Both the position numbers and the translations under genes were made by a program. Below are positions 43,256 through 52,893 of a stretch of DNA of 64,000 bases, one piece after another. The DNA comes from Gammaproteobacteria bacterium (GTDB taxonomy: Bacteria; Pseudomonadota; Gammaproteobacteria; Burkholderiales; Rhodocyclaceae), in assembly GCA_018828385.1 (NCBI GenBank), contig JAHJVE010000008.1, positions 248,001-312,000 of the forward strand, given 5' to 3'. Position 1 is the first letter of the stretch. Every line of letters begins with the position of its first letter. Below the pieces are notes generated by a model, which made no database searches, was not told where the DNA came from, and worked only from the letters and a program-made list of their open reading frames with translations.

Positions 43256-44533
43256 TCAGCGATTAACCGCCCGATGCCCAATATCCCTGCGGAACTGCAT
43301 GCCATCCCAGCTGATCTGGACCGCCGATTCGTAAGCGAGTTTCTGGGCAAGCTTGACGTTCTCGCCCAATGCCGTGACACACAGCACGCGACCGCCGCTG
43401 GTCACTACCTTGCCATCCTGCTCGGCCGTGCCGGCGTGGAAGACGTGGCAGTCGTCGCCGAAGCTGTTGCCGGCCGGCAGGCCCTGGATGACGTCGCCCT
43501 TCTTCGGGGTGTCCGGGTAGTTGGCGGCAGCCAGCACGACGCCCAGCGCAATGCGGCGATCCCACTCGGCTTCGACCTGATCGAGCGTGCCGGCGATGCC
43601 GTGTTCGAGCAGATCGACGAAATCGGACTTGAGGCGCATGAGGATGGGCTGGGTTTCCGGGTCGCCCATGCGGCAGTTGAATTCGAGTGTCTTGAGTGAG
43701 CCATCCTTGCCGATCATCAGGCCGGCATAGAGGAAGCCGGTGAACGGGATGCCGTCGGCGGCCATGCCTTTGACTGTTGGCAGGATGATCTCGCGCATGG
43801 CCCGGGCGTGGATTTCCGGCGTCACGCAGGGGGCGGGCGAGTAGGCGCCCATGCCGCCGGTGTTCGGGCCGGTGTCGCCGTCGCCGATGCGCTTGTGGTC
43901 CTGACTGGAGGCCAGGGCAAGGACATTCTTGCCGTCGACCATGACGATGAAGCTGGCTTCCTCGCCGTCGAGGAAATCCTCGATGACGACGCGGGCGCCG
44001 GCATCGCCGAGCTTGTTGCCGGACAGCATGTCGTCGATGGCCGCGTGGGCTTCTTCAAGGCTCATCGCGACGACGACGCCCTTGCCGGCGGCCAGGCCAT
44101 CGGCCTTGATGACAATCGGCGCGCCCTGCTTGTCGATGTAGGCGTGTGCTGCGGTCGACTCGGAAAAAGTCTCAAAACCGGCCGTCGGAATGTTGTGGCG
44201 AGCCATGAAGCGCTTGGCGAAATCCTTGGAGGATTCGAGCTGGGCCGCTTCCTTGGTCGGGCCAAAAATCTTCAGCCCGCGGGCGCGGAAAATGTTGACC
44301 ACGCCAGCGGCGAGCGGCGCTTCCGGGCCGACGACGGTGAGGCGAACCTTGTTCTGTTCGGCGAAATCAGCGAGCGCTTCCGGGTCGGTGATGTTGACGT
44401 TTTCCAGTTCGTGTTCACGCGCCGTGCCGGCATTGCCGGGGGCAACGTACACCTTCTGCATGCCCTGGGTCTGCGCCAGGCGCCAGGCCATGGCGTGCTC
44501 GCGGCCGCCGGAACCGATGACGAGTAGTTTCAT
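43256..44533 (-). CDS. purD: Phosphoribosylamine-glycine ligase
   Basis: 425 residues, normal length. MKLLVIGSGGREHAMAWRL start, ATP-grasp domain with IVIKADGLAAGKGVVVA and EFNCRMGDPETQ. It catalyses the second step of purine synthesis. It lies 12 bases downstream of purH on the same strand, a purHD arrangement as in many proteobacteria. The last residues (DIGHRAVNR) run up to the edge of the palindrome. Confidence 0.97.
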   Translation of the reverse strand: MKLLVIGSGGREHAMAWRLAQTQGMQKVYVAPGNAGTAREHELENVNITDPEALADFAEQNKVRLTVVGPEAPLAAGVVNIFRARGLKIFGPTKEAAQLESSKDFAKRFMARHNIPTAGFETFSESTAAHAYIDKQGAPIVIKADGLAAGKGVVVAMSLEEAHAAIDDMLSGNKLGDAGARVVIEDFLDGEEASFIVMVDGKNVLALASSQDHKRIGDGDTGPNTGGMGAYSPAPCVTPEIHARAMREIILPTVKGMAADGIPFTGFLYAGLMIGKDGSLKTLEFNCRMGDPETQPILMRLKSDFVDLLEHGIAGTLDQVEAEWDRRIALGVVLAAANYPDTPKKGDVIQGLPAGNSFGDDCHVFHAGTAEQDGKVVTSGGRVLCVTALGENVKLAQKLAYESAVQISWDGMQFRRDIGHRAVNR

Positions 44534-44545
44534 GGACTTTCCTTC

Positions 44546-46138
44546 TTAATGCCTGAAGTGACGCGCACCCGTGAACACCATCGCGATGCCATGCTCGTCG
44601 GCTGCGGCGATGACTTCCTCGTCGCGCATCGAGCCGCCCGGCTGAATGACGGCCTTGGCGCCGGCTTCGGCCAGTACGTCGACACCGTCACGGAACGGGA
44701 AGAAGGCATCCGACGCAACGACCGAACCGTTGAGGTCGAGGCCGGCGTGTTGGGCCTTGATGCTGGCGATCTTGGTCGAATCGACGCGGCTCATCTGACC
44801 GGCGCCGACGCCCAGCGTCATGCCGTTGCCGCAGAAGACGATGGCGTTGGACTTGACGAACTTGGCGACGCGCTCGGCGAAGAGCAGGTCTTCGATCTGC
44901 TGGGCGGTCGGCTGAACCTTGGTGACGATCTTCAGGCCGGAGGCCTGGGCCGTGAAGTTGTCCGGGGTCTGAACCAACAGGCCGCCGCCGACGCGCTTGT
45001 ATTCGAGCGCGTTGAGCTGGCGCGAGATGGGCACGACGAGGACGCGCAGGTTCTGCTTCGAGGCCAGCGCAGCCGTGGCTTCAGCCGTGAAGGCCGGGGC
45101 GATCAGTACTTCGACGAAGTGCTTGCGCTCGTTCATGGCGTTGACCACGTCGAGGCCGACTTCGCCGTTGAAGGCGATGATGCCGCCGAAGGCTGAGGTC
45201 GAATCGGTCTTGAAGGATTTCTCGTAGGCAGAAAGCAAGGTGCCATCGATGGCAACGCCACACGGATTGGCGTGCTTGACGATGACGCAGGCCGGGGCGT
45301 CGAAGGACTTGACGCATTCCCAGGCGGCATCGGAGTCGGCGATGTTGTTGTAGGACAGTTCCTTGCCCTGCAATTGCGTGTAAGCGGCGATGCTGCCGGC
45401 AACCGGATTCGGTTCACGGTAGAAGGCAGCAGACTGATGCGAGTTCTCGCCGTAACGCAGGATCTCGGTGCGGTCGAAAGCCAGTTGCAGCTTGGCCGGA
45501 AAGATGGCCGGAACCGGGGCGGCTTCGGCCGGCTTGGCTTCAGCGCCTTCGTCGAGGCCGGTCAGCCAGTTGGCGATCATGCTGTCGTAGCGGGCGGTGT
45601 GCGTGAAGGCCTTCTTGGCCAGGCCGAAACGGGTCGCCAGTTGCAGGGCGCCAGCGTTGGCCTTCATTTCGGCGAGCAGCGGCGCGTAGTCTTCCGGATC
45701 GGTAACGATGGCGACGCCGGCGTAGTTCTTGGCCGAGGAACGGACCATGGCCGGACCGCCGATGTCGATGTTCTCGATGGCGTCTTCCAGCGTCACGCCG
45801 GCCTTGGCAATGGTCGCCGCGAAGGGGTAAAGGTTGACGCAGACCAGGTCGATGGTCGGAATGCCGTGCGCTTCAATGGTCGCCAGATGTTCCGGCAGGT
45901 CGCGACGGGCCAGGATGCCGCCATGCACCTTCGGGTGCAGCGTTTTGACGCGACCATCGAGCATTTCCGGAAAACCGGTGTAGTCGCCGATTTCGGTCAC
46001 GGTCAACCCGGCGTCACGGAGCATTTTGGCGGTGCCGCCGGTAGACAGCAGCTTGACGCCTTGAGCGGCGAGGCCCTGGGCGAATTCGAGAACGCCGGTT
46101 TTGTCGGAAACGGAAATCAGTGCTTGCTTGATGGACAT
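44546..46138 (-). CDS. purH: Bifunctional AICAR transformylase/IMP cyclohydrolase
   Basis: 530 residues from ATG at 46138 ([20 protein letters not shown]); an upstream in-frame ATG would add 21 residues with no family character. The N-terminal cyclohydrolase ([28 protein letters not shown]) and C-terminal transformylase ([30 protein letters not shown]) are both complete. It performs the last two steps to IMP. purH is followed by purD; fis lies 87 bases upstream. Confidence 0.97.
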   Translation of the reverse strand: MSIKQALISVSDKTGVLEFAQGLAAQGVKLLSTGGTAKMLRDAGLTVTEIGDYTGFPEMLDGRVKTLHPKVHGGILARRDLPEHLATIEAHGIPTIDLVCVNLYPFAATIAKAGVTLEDAIENIDIGGPAMVRSSAKNYAGVAIVTDPEDYAPLLAEMKANAGALQLATRFGLAKKAFTHTARYDSMIANWLTGLDEGAEAKPAEAAPVPAIFPAKLQLAFDRTEILRYGENSHQSAAFYREPNPVAGSIAAYTQLQGKELSYNNIADSDAAWECVKSFDAPACVIVKHANPCGVAIDGTLLSAYEKSFKTDSTSAFGGIIAFNGEVGLDVVNAMNERKHFVEVLIAPAFTAEATAALASKQNLRVLVVPISRQLNALEYKRVGGGLLVQTPDNFTAQASGLKIVTKVQPTAQQIEDLLFAERVAKFVKSNAIVFCGNGMTLGVGAGQMSRVDSTKIASIKAQHAGLDLNGSVVASDAFFPFRDGVDVLAEAGAKAVIQPGGSMRDEEVIAAADEHGIAMVFTGARHFRH

Positions 46139-46225
46139 GGTCGTAGTTGGTAATGAGTAATTGGTTGTTGGCAGGTGTGCGCTTCTTTGGCCGTTAGCCA
46201 ATGACTAACGACAAAAAGGCCGCAA

Positions 46226-46459
46226 CTACAGCAGTTGGTGTTCGGTGAGTTTCTTACGCAGGGTGTTGCGATTGATGCCGAGCATCTCCGCCGCCAGCGT
46301 CTGGTTGGTGCCGGCCTTGGCGAGCACCACTTCGAGCATCGGCTTCTCGACGCTGCGCAAAACCATGTCATAGATCGCGCCCGGCTTTTCCCCGTCCAGA
46401 TCGCGGAAGTACTGCTCCAGTGCGTTGATCACGCACTTCCCCAAATCATGTTGGCTCAT
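46226..46459 (-). CDS. fis: DNA-binding protein Fis
   Basis: 77 residues, somewhat shorter than enterobacterial Fis at the N-terminus. The C-terminal helix-turn-helix NQTLAAEMLGINRNTLRKKL is typical. It bends DNA and controls growth-phase genes. It overlaps dusB by four bases, the usual dusB-fis pair. Confidence 0.95.
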   Translation of the reverse strand: MSQHDLGKCVINALEQYFRDLDGEKPGAIYDMVLRSVEKPMLEVVLAKAGTNQTLAAEMLGINRNTLRKKLTEHQLL

Positions 46460-47493
46460 GCTGCCAACGCCTCCTCTTTGTCATATTTTAAAAAATCGTT
46501 CTCTTCCGCCTGGCGGATGAAAAACTCGTTCACTGCCTGCATCTGTTGTTCGATGCTGGGCAGGACGTTCATTTCCTTGCGGAAGGCCGCCGAGCCAACC
46601 AATCCCTTGGTGTACCAGGAGATGTGCTTGCGGGCGACCTTGAACCCCGTTTCCGGGCCGTAGAAATCATAAAGGTCTTCGAGATGCGCCAGCAGGATGC
46701 TGTGGATCTCGGTGACCTTGGCCGGCGGCAGATGCTCGCCGGTTTTCAGATAGTGTTCGATTTCGCGGAACAGCCAGGGGCGGCCCTGGGCAGCGCGACC
46801 GATCATGATGCCGTCGGCGCCGGTCACGTCGAGAACGTGCTTGGCTTTTTCCGGCGTCGTGATGTCGCCGTTGGCGATGACGGGAATGCGGATCAGCGTC
46901 TTGACCAGCGAAATGGTGTCGTATTCAGCTTCGCCGGTGTATTGCTGGCAGCGCGTCCGGCCGTGGATGGCGACGGCGCGGATGCCGGCCGATTCGGCGA
47001 TGCGCGCGATGGTCGGCGCGTTCTTGTTGGCAATGTTCCAGCCGGTGCGGAACTTGAGGGTGACCGGAGTATTCGGCACGGCGGCGACGACGGCGTCGAG
47101 AATGCGGCCGACCAACTCTTCGTTCTGCATCAGCGCCGAACCCGACATGACGTTGCAGACTTTTTTGGCCGGGCAGCCCATGTTGATGTCGATGATCTGG
47201 GCGCCGTTGTCGACGTTGTGCTTGGCCGCTTCCGCCATCATTTTCGGATCGGCGCCGGCGATCTGGACCGAGATCGGCGCCACTTCGCCCTCGTGATTGG
47301 CCCGGCGCAATGTCTTGGCGCTGCCGTAAAGCAGTGAGTTTGAGGTGACCATTTCGGAGACCGCCAGCCCGGCGCCCATTTTCTTGCACAACTGACGGAA
47401 AGGACGATCCGTCACGCCGGCCATGGGAGCGACAAACAAATTATTTCGGAGCTGGAAACCGGCAAATTCCATGGGCGCGCAGGGTCGGGGCAA
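46456..47493 (-). CDS. dusB: tRNA-dihydrouridine synthase B
   Basis: 345 residues. FMN-dependent TIM barrel: FVAPMAGVTDRPFRQLCKKMGAG, MGCPAKKVCNVMSGSALMQ with the catalytic Cys, HGRTRCQQYTGEAEY, IPVIANGDI and IGRAAQGRPWLF. It reduces uridines in the D-loop of tRNA. Coupled to fis downstream. Confidence 0.97.
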   Translation of the reverse strand: MPRPCAPMEFAGFQLRNNLFVAPMAGVTDRPFRQLCKKMGAGLAVSEMVTSNSLLYGSAKTLRRANHEGEVAPISVQIAGADPKMMAEAAKHNVDNGAQIIDINMGCPAKKVCNVMSGSALMQNEELVGRILDAVVAAVPNTPVTLKFRTGWNIANKNAPTIARIAESAGIRAVAIHGRTRCQQYTGEAEYDTISLVKTLIRIPVIANGDITTPEKAKHVLDVTGADGIMIGRAAQGRPWLFREIEHYLKTGEHLPPAKVTEIHSILLAHLEDLYDFYGPETGFKVARKHISWYTKGLVGSAAFRKEMNVLPSIEQQMQAVNEFFIRQAEENDFLKYDKEEALAA

Positions 47494-47540
47494 GTCGGGG
47501 GAAGCCGCGCATTTTACCCGAGTCGGCGCCTAAAAAATAG

Positions 47541-48413
47541 TCAAATTATGAAGCTCAGGGTTAACAACAGGGCGAAGGCGAGTTGCAGTCCGGCCGTCGC
47601 GGCGAGGATGTTGTTGAACACCGGACCCGGTGCCTCATGGTGGAAGCGGCGGATCAGTTTGATGGCGAGCGGGAGTGAGAGCAGAGGCAGGGTGCATGGC
47701 CAGCCGAGGCCGGCGAGCAGCGGCAGCAGGGCATAGGGGGCGAGCATTTCGGCGGCGTAGAGGCGGCGGGTCAGCGGCCGGCCAAGGCGGACGGCCAGCG
47801 TGTTTTTGCCGCTTTTGGCGTCGCCGTCGAGGTCGCGGTAATTGTTGACAGTGATCACGGCGGCGGCGTGGAGGCCGACCAGCGCCGCGGCCAGGAGTGC
47901 GGTGGGCGTCAGGCTAAAGGTTTGCAAGTAGTAGCTGCCGCCGACGGCGACCAGACCGAAGAAAATGAAGACGAAAACTTCGCCGAGCGGGCTGTAGGCA
48001 ATCGGCTTCGGGCCGCCGGTATAGGCCCAGCCGGCGGCCAGTGAGGCGAGGCCGATGGCGACGATGGGCCAGCCGCCGTGGGCGACCAGATAGATGCCGC
48101 AGAGGAAGGCCAGGGCGAAACTGAGCCAGGCGCCGGCCTTGACCTTGTTCGGCGTCAGCCAGCCTTCGGCGGTGGCGCGTTTGGGGCCGAGGCGGTCCGG
48201 CGTGTCGGTGCCGCGCAGGAAGTCGCCGACGTCGTTGAACAGGTTGGTGCCAATCTGGATGAAGGCGGCGCCGAGCGCGGCGGCGAGTAGCGGCAGCCAG
48301 AGCAGCGTGGCACTGTCGTGCCAGGCGACGGCCGTCCCGACGAGCACCGGCGACAGCGATACGGACAGCGTCTTCGGGCGGCAGGCGAGGAACCAGGCGG
48401 TGCTTGTCTTCAT
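47541..48413 (-). CDS. menA: UbiA-family prenyltransferase, MenA-like
   Basis: 290 residues with about eight membrane spans. The two Asp-rich motifs are NLFNDVGDFLRGTD and NNYRDLDGDAKSGK. The start MKTSTAWFLACRPKTLSVSLSPVLVGTA matches 1,4-dihydroxy-2-naphthoate octaprenyltransferase (MenA) rather than UbiA. No other menaquinone gene is in the window; if the genome lacks the rest, the substrate must be different. Confidence 0.75.
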   Translation of the reverse strand: MKTSTAWFLACRPKTLSVSLSPVLVGTAVAWHDSATLLWLPLLAAALGAAFIQIGTNLFNDVGDFLRGTDTPDRLGPKRATAEGWLTPNKVKAGAWLSFALAFLCGIYLVAHGGWPIVAIGLASLAAGWAYTGGPKPIAYSPLGEVFVFIFFGLVAVGGSYYLQTFSLTPTALLAAALVGLHAAAVITVNNYRDLDGDAKSGKNTLAVRLGRPLTRRLYAAEMLAPYALLPLLAGLGWPCTLPLLSLPLAIKLIRRFHHEAPGPVFNNILAATAGLQLAFALLLTLSFII

Positions 48414-48480
48414 GCGTCAGTGGGCGGGTGGGCGGCCCGGCACTGTAACCGATGCCCGGGCTTGCCGCCTTTAGGCTGGA

Positions 48481-49614
48481 TCAAGGCCAGGCGCGGGCGC
48501 CCCAGATCATGCGCTTGGCGACGAAGTGGCGGGCCGGCGGGCAGATGTCGAGCGCCAGCAGGCCAAGGCCGCGAGCCAGTTTGAGCGGGGCGAAATCGTT
48601 GGAGAAAGTGCGGACAATCTGGTCGGTGAAGAAGGCGCTGGCGCGGCGGTCAAGGCGGCGGCTGGCGGCGTAGGTAGCCAGATTGCTACGGTCAACGCCG
48701 TTTTTGAGCAAAATTTCGGATAGCTGCCAGGCGTCGCGGATGCCGAGGTTGAAGCCCTGGCCGGAGACCGGGTGCAGGGTCTGCGCCGTGTTGCCGATCC
48801 ACACTTCGTTGCCTTTGGCCAGGGTATCGCGCAGACGAAGAAACAGCGGGAAGCGGCTGCGCTTGCCGGGTTTGGCGAAGTGCATGCGGTGGCCGAACTG
48901 GGTTTGCAGGGCGGCGGTGAAGGTTTCGTCGTCCATCGCCATGACGGCGTCGGCCTTGGCGGGCGGCAGGGTGAAGACGATGGAGTATTCGTCGCCAAGC
49001 GGCAGCAGGGCGAGCGGGCCGTCGGGGGTGAAGCGTTCCCAGGCGCGCTTGCCGTGGCCGGGTGTTGGCGTGACTTCGCAGATCACGGCGTGCTGGGCGT
49101 AGTCGCTGACCTTGACGGCCGGGTCGTCGCCTGGCGTGCCTTCGGCGTGAACGAGAAGTTTGGTCCGGATGGTGCGCAACTGGCCGGCATGGAGCAGCGC
49201 TACCGTGACGCCGTCGTCGTCGGGCGTGATGTCGAGGATTTCGGCTTCAGCGAGCACGGCGTCGGTAGCCAGATTTTTTGCCAGCGCGCCGGCCAGATCA
49301 CGGTAGCGAACCACGTAGCCAAGGGCGGGCAAGTCGTATTCCTGATGGTTGATCAACGTCCGGCCGAAGCCATCTTTTTGCGAGACGTGGATGGTTTCAA
49401 TCGGCGTTGCGGCACGCGTCGGCCAGCTATTGATCTGTTCGAGCAACTGGCGGGCGCCGTGCGACAGGGCCAGGGCGCGCGGGTCGCTTTGCTGGTCTTG
49501 CAGTGGGCGACGATCTAGCAGCAGCGATTTCCGGCCACCAGCGGCGAGCGCCAGATGCAGCGTCAGGCCGACCGGGCCGGCGCCGATGATCAGGATGTCG
49601 ACTGCTTCAGTCAT
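48481..49614 (-). CDS. UbiH-family FAD hydroxylase of ubiquinone synthesis
   Basis: 377 residues. Flavin motif ILIIGAGPVGLTLHLALAAGG at the N-terminus, and GNTAQTLHPVSGQGFNLGIRDAWQL, the UbiH/UbiI/UbiF/VisC GD-like motif. It hydroxylates a ring carbon of the ubiquinone precursor; which one (UbiH, UbiI or UbiF type) cannot be read here. It overlaps pepP by eight bases, the classical pepP-ubiH linkage. An intragenic repeat copy at 48681-48719 encodes part of ILLKNGVDRSNLATY. Confidence 0.88.
   Translation of the reverse strand: MTEAVDILIIGAGPVGLTLHLALAAGGRKSLLLDRRPLQDQQSDPRALALSHGARQLLEQINSWPTRAATPIETIHVSQKDGFGRTLINHQEYDLPALGYVVRYRDLAGALAKNLATDAVLAEAEILDITPDDDGVTVALLHAGQLRTIRTKLLVHAEGTPGDDPAVKVSDYAQHAVICEVTPTPGHGKRAWERFTPDGPLALLPLGDEYSIVFTLPPAKADAVMAMDDETFTAALQTQFGHRMHFAKPGKRSRFPLFLRLRDTLAKGNEVWIGNTAQTLHPVSGQGFNLGIRDAWQLSEILLKNGVDRSNLATYAASRRLDRRASAFFTDQIVRTFSNDFAPLKLARGLGLLALDICPPARHFVAKRMIWGARAWP
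48681..48719 (+). repeat. Dispersed repeat, intragenic in the ubiH-like gene
   Basis: GATTGCTACGGTCAACG matches the 19.7 kb copy for 17 bases, then diverges but keeps an AAAATTT tail. Lies antisense to the coding strand. Confidence 0.55.
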
Positions 49615-50905
49615 GGCGCATCACTTCCTCGATTTCGGCGACCGTTTTCGGCGCCGTCGTGAAAACGTCGCAACCGGTTTCGGTGACGCGCACGTCGTCC
49701 TCGATGCGGATGCCGATGCCGGCCAGCGCCGGTGGAATGTCGGCGCCGGGACGGATGTAGAGGCCGGGTTCGACGGTCAGCGTCATGCCCGGTTGCAGCT
49801 TCGTCCATTCGTCGCCGACCTTGTATTCGCCGGCGTCGTGCACATCGAGGCCGAGCCAGTGGCCGGTGCGGTGCATGTAAAAGCGTTTGTAGTCGCCCTT
49901 GTCGATCAGGTTGTCGAGGTCGCCGCTGAGCAGCTTGAGGTCGATCATCCCCTGGGTCAGGACGCGCACGGCGGCGTCGTGGCCTTCCATGAAATGGCGG
50001 CCGGGGGCGGTGGCGGCAAAGGCGGCGTCCTGGGCGGCGAGGACGATCTGGTAAACGTCCTTCTGAGCGGAGTTGAAGCGGCCATTGACCGGGAATGTGC
50101 GGGTGATGTCGGCGGCATAGCCCTCTACTTCGCAACCGGCGTCGATCAACACCAGCGTGTGGTCGTTGAGCACCTTGTCGTTGCTGACGTAGTGCAGCAC
50201 GCAGGCGTTGGCGCCGCCGGCGACGATGGGCGTGTAGGCGTGGGCGTCGGCGCCGCGCTTGCGGAATTCGTAAGTCAGCTCGGCTTCGAGTTCGTATTCG
50301 GCCAGGCCGGGGCGGCAGGCGCGCATGGCACGGGCGTGGCCGGCGCTGGCGATGTCGGCCGAGCGTTGCTGGATGCCGGCTTCAGCGCTGTCCTTGACGA
50401 GGCGCATGCTGTCGAGTTCGGCGCGCAGATCGTGGATGGCGCGCGGCGCCCGTTTGCCGGCCCGGGTCTGGGCGCGGACTTCGTTGAGCGCTTTGGCGAT
50501 GCGGCTGTCCCACTCGGCATCGTGGCCGATGGCGTGCCACAGCGTGTCGCGGTCGACGAGGAATTCGGCCAGTTTTTTGTCGAGCTGCTCAATCGGGTAG
50601 GCGGCATCGAAGCCGAAAGCCACCTTGGCCGCTTTCGGGCCGTGGCGATAGCCGTCCCAGATTTCCCGCTCTTCATGCTTCTCGCGGCAGAACAGGATGG
50701 ATTTCGGCTTCTTGCCGCCAATCAGCACGACGACCGCTTCCGGTTCGGGGAAACCGGTCAGGTACCAGAAATAGCTGTCGAAGCGATAGAGATGGTGCGC
50801 GTCGCGATTGCGGATGACTTCCGGTGCCGTCGGCACGATGGCGACACCATCGCCGATGGTTTTCAGTAGACGCTTGCGGCGGGCGAGAAAGTGGGCGTGG
50901 GTCAT
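49607..50905 (-). CDS. pepP: Xaa-Pro aminopeptidase
   Basis: 432 residues. An N-terminal creatinase-like domain (FDSYFWYLTGFPEPEAV) and a C-terminal pita-bread metallopeptidase: LVLIDAGCEVEGYAADITRTFPV (metal Asp), HRTGHWLGLDVHDAGEY (metal His), LTVEPGLYI and IRIEDDVRVTETG (metal Glu). It removes N-terminal residues preceding proline, with two manganese ions. Confidence 0.96.
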   Translation of the reverse strand: MTHAHFLARRKRLLKTIGDGVAIVPTAPEVIRNRDAHHLYRFDSYFWYLTGFPEPEAVVVLIGGKKPKSILFCREKHEEREIWDGYRHGPKAAKVAFGFDAAYPIEQLDKKLAEFLVDRDTLWHAIGHDAEWDSRIAKALNEVRAQTRAGKRAPRAIHDLRAELDSMRLVKDSAEAGIQQRSADIASAGHARAMRACRPGLAEYELEAELTYEFRKRGADAHAYTPIVAGGANACVLHYVSNDKVLNDHTLVLIDAGCEVEGYAADITRTFPVNGRFNSAQKDVYQIVLAAQDAAFAATAPGRHFMEGHDAAVRVLTQGMIDLKLLSGDLDNLIDKGDYKRFYMHRTGHWLGLDVHDAGEYKVGDEWTKLQPGMTLTVEPGLYIRPGADIPPALAGIGIRIEDDVRVTETGCDVFTTAPKTVAEIEEVMRHD

Positions 50906-50911
50906 GGAATC

Positions 50912-51779
<868 letters not shown>

Positions 51780-52802
51780 CTAACGCCGATAGCCGATCTG
51801 CTCGGTATTGCCTTCCAGCTTGTCGAGCAGGTTGAGCAGTGGCTTGAGCTGGACGTAGCGGTGGGCCGTCTTGCGGGCGTAGTTCATGAAGCGCGGCAGG
51901 TCTTCGCTGTATTTTTCCTTGCCGTCGCGGTATTTCAGGCGACAGAAGATGCCGAGCACCTTGAGGTGGCGCTGCAGGCCCATCAGTTCGTAGTCGCGCC
52001 AGAATGCACCGAAGTCTTCGCGCACCGGCAGGCCGGCGGCGCGGGCTTTTTCCCAGTAGCGGACGACCCAGTCGATTTCCTGCTCTTCTTCCCACGAGAT
52101 GAAGGCGTCGCGGAACAGCGAGACGACGTCGTAGGTGATCGGACCGTAGACGGCATCCTGGAAGTCGATGATGCCCGGCGTCAGGCGTTCGGCGCTTTCG
52201 ACGACCATCAGGTTGCGTGGCATGAAGTCGCGGTGCACGAAAACCTTGGGCTGGTTCAGCGCGCTGTTGATCAGGAACTTGAAGGTCCGGTCGAGCATGG
52301 ACTTTTCGCTGTCGTCGAGCTCGACGCCAAGGTGGCGACCGATGAACCATTCGGGGAAAAGATCGAGTTCGCGGCGCAACAGGGTGGCGTCGTAGGGCGG
52401 CAGCGTGGCGGCGGTCGACGAGCATTGCCATTTGACGAGCACGTCGAGAACCGGGCGGATGAGCATGTCAGCCAGCGACAGGTCGGCGTTGAGTGCATCG
52501 AGATAGCCGATGCGGCCGAGGTCGGTGAGGACCAGGAAGCCGTTGTCGAGATCCTTGTCGAGGACGCGCGGGGCGGCGAGGTCAGCCTTGGCGAGCAGGC
52601 CGGCGACGTGGATGAAGGGCTGGCAGTCCTCTTTCTCCGGCGGCGCGTCCATCAGGATGCGCGTCTGGCCATCCGGCCAGGTCAGCCGGAAATAGCGGCG
52701 GAAGCTGGCATCGGCCGAGGCCGGGGTAATGCGGACGGACTGCTCGGGAAAGCGACTGGCAACCCAGTCTGTAACAAGTTGATCGCGCGGCATGGGTTCC
52801 AT
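51780..52802 (-). CDS. amgK: N-acetylmuramate/N-acetylglucosamine kinase
   Basis: 340 residues of the aminoglycoside-phosphotransferase fold: SADASFRRYFRL near the N-terminus, catalytic VHRDFMPRNLMV and metal-binding IIDFQDAVYGP. It phosphorylates the anomeric hydroxyl of MurNAc/GlcNAc; MurU uses the product. It is divergent from lptD, the arrangement known from Pseudomonas. Confidence 0.92.
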   Translation of the reverse strand: MEPMPRDQLVTDWVASRFPEQSVRITPASADASFRRYFRLTWPDGQTRILMDAPPEKEDCQPFIHVAGLLAKADLAAPRVLDKDLDNGFLVLTDLGRIGYLDALNADLSLADMLIRPVLDVLVKWQCSSTAATLPPYDATLLRRELDLFPEWFIGRHLGVELDDSEKSMLDRTFKFLINSALNQPKVFVHRDFMPRNLMVVESAERLTPGIIDFQDAVYGPITYDVVSLFRDAFISWEEEQEIDWVVRYWEKARAAGLPVREDFGAFWRDYELMGLQRHLKVLGIFCRLKYRDGKEKYSEDLPRFMNYARKTAHRYVQLKPLLNLLDKLEGNTEQIGYRR

Positions 52803-52893
52803 AAGCGGCTAGGGTTCGCTTCGTTGTAAAATGGCGCGATTTTAACACTCGGGCATCGGCCGTTCCGGTCCCGGACTTCCATAGATTGCCTTG

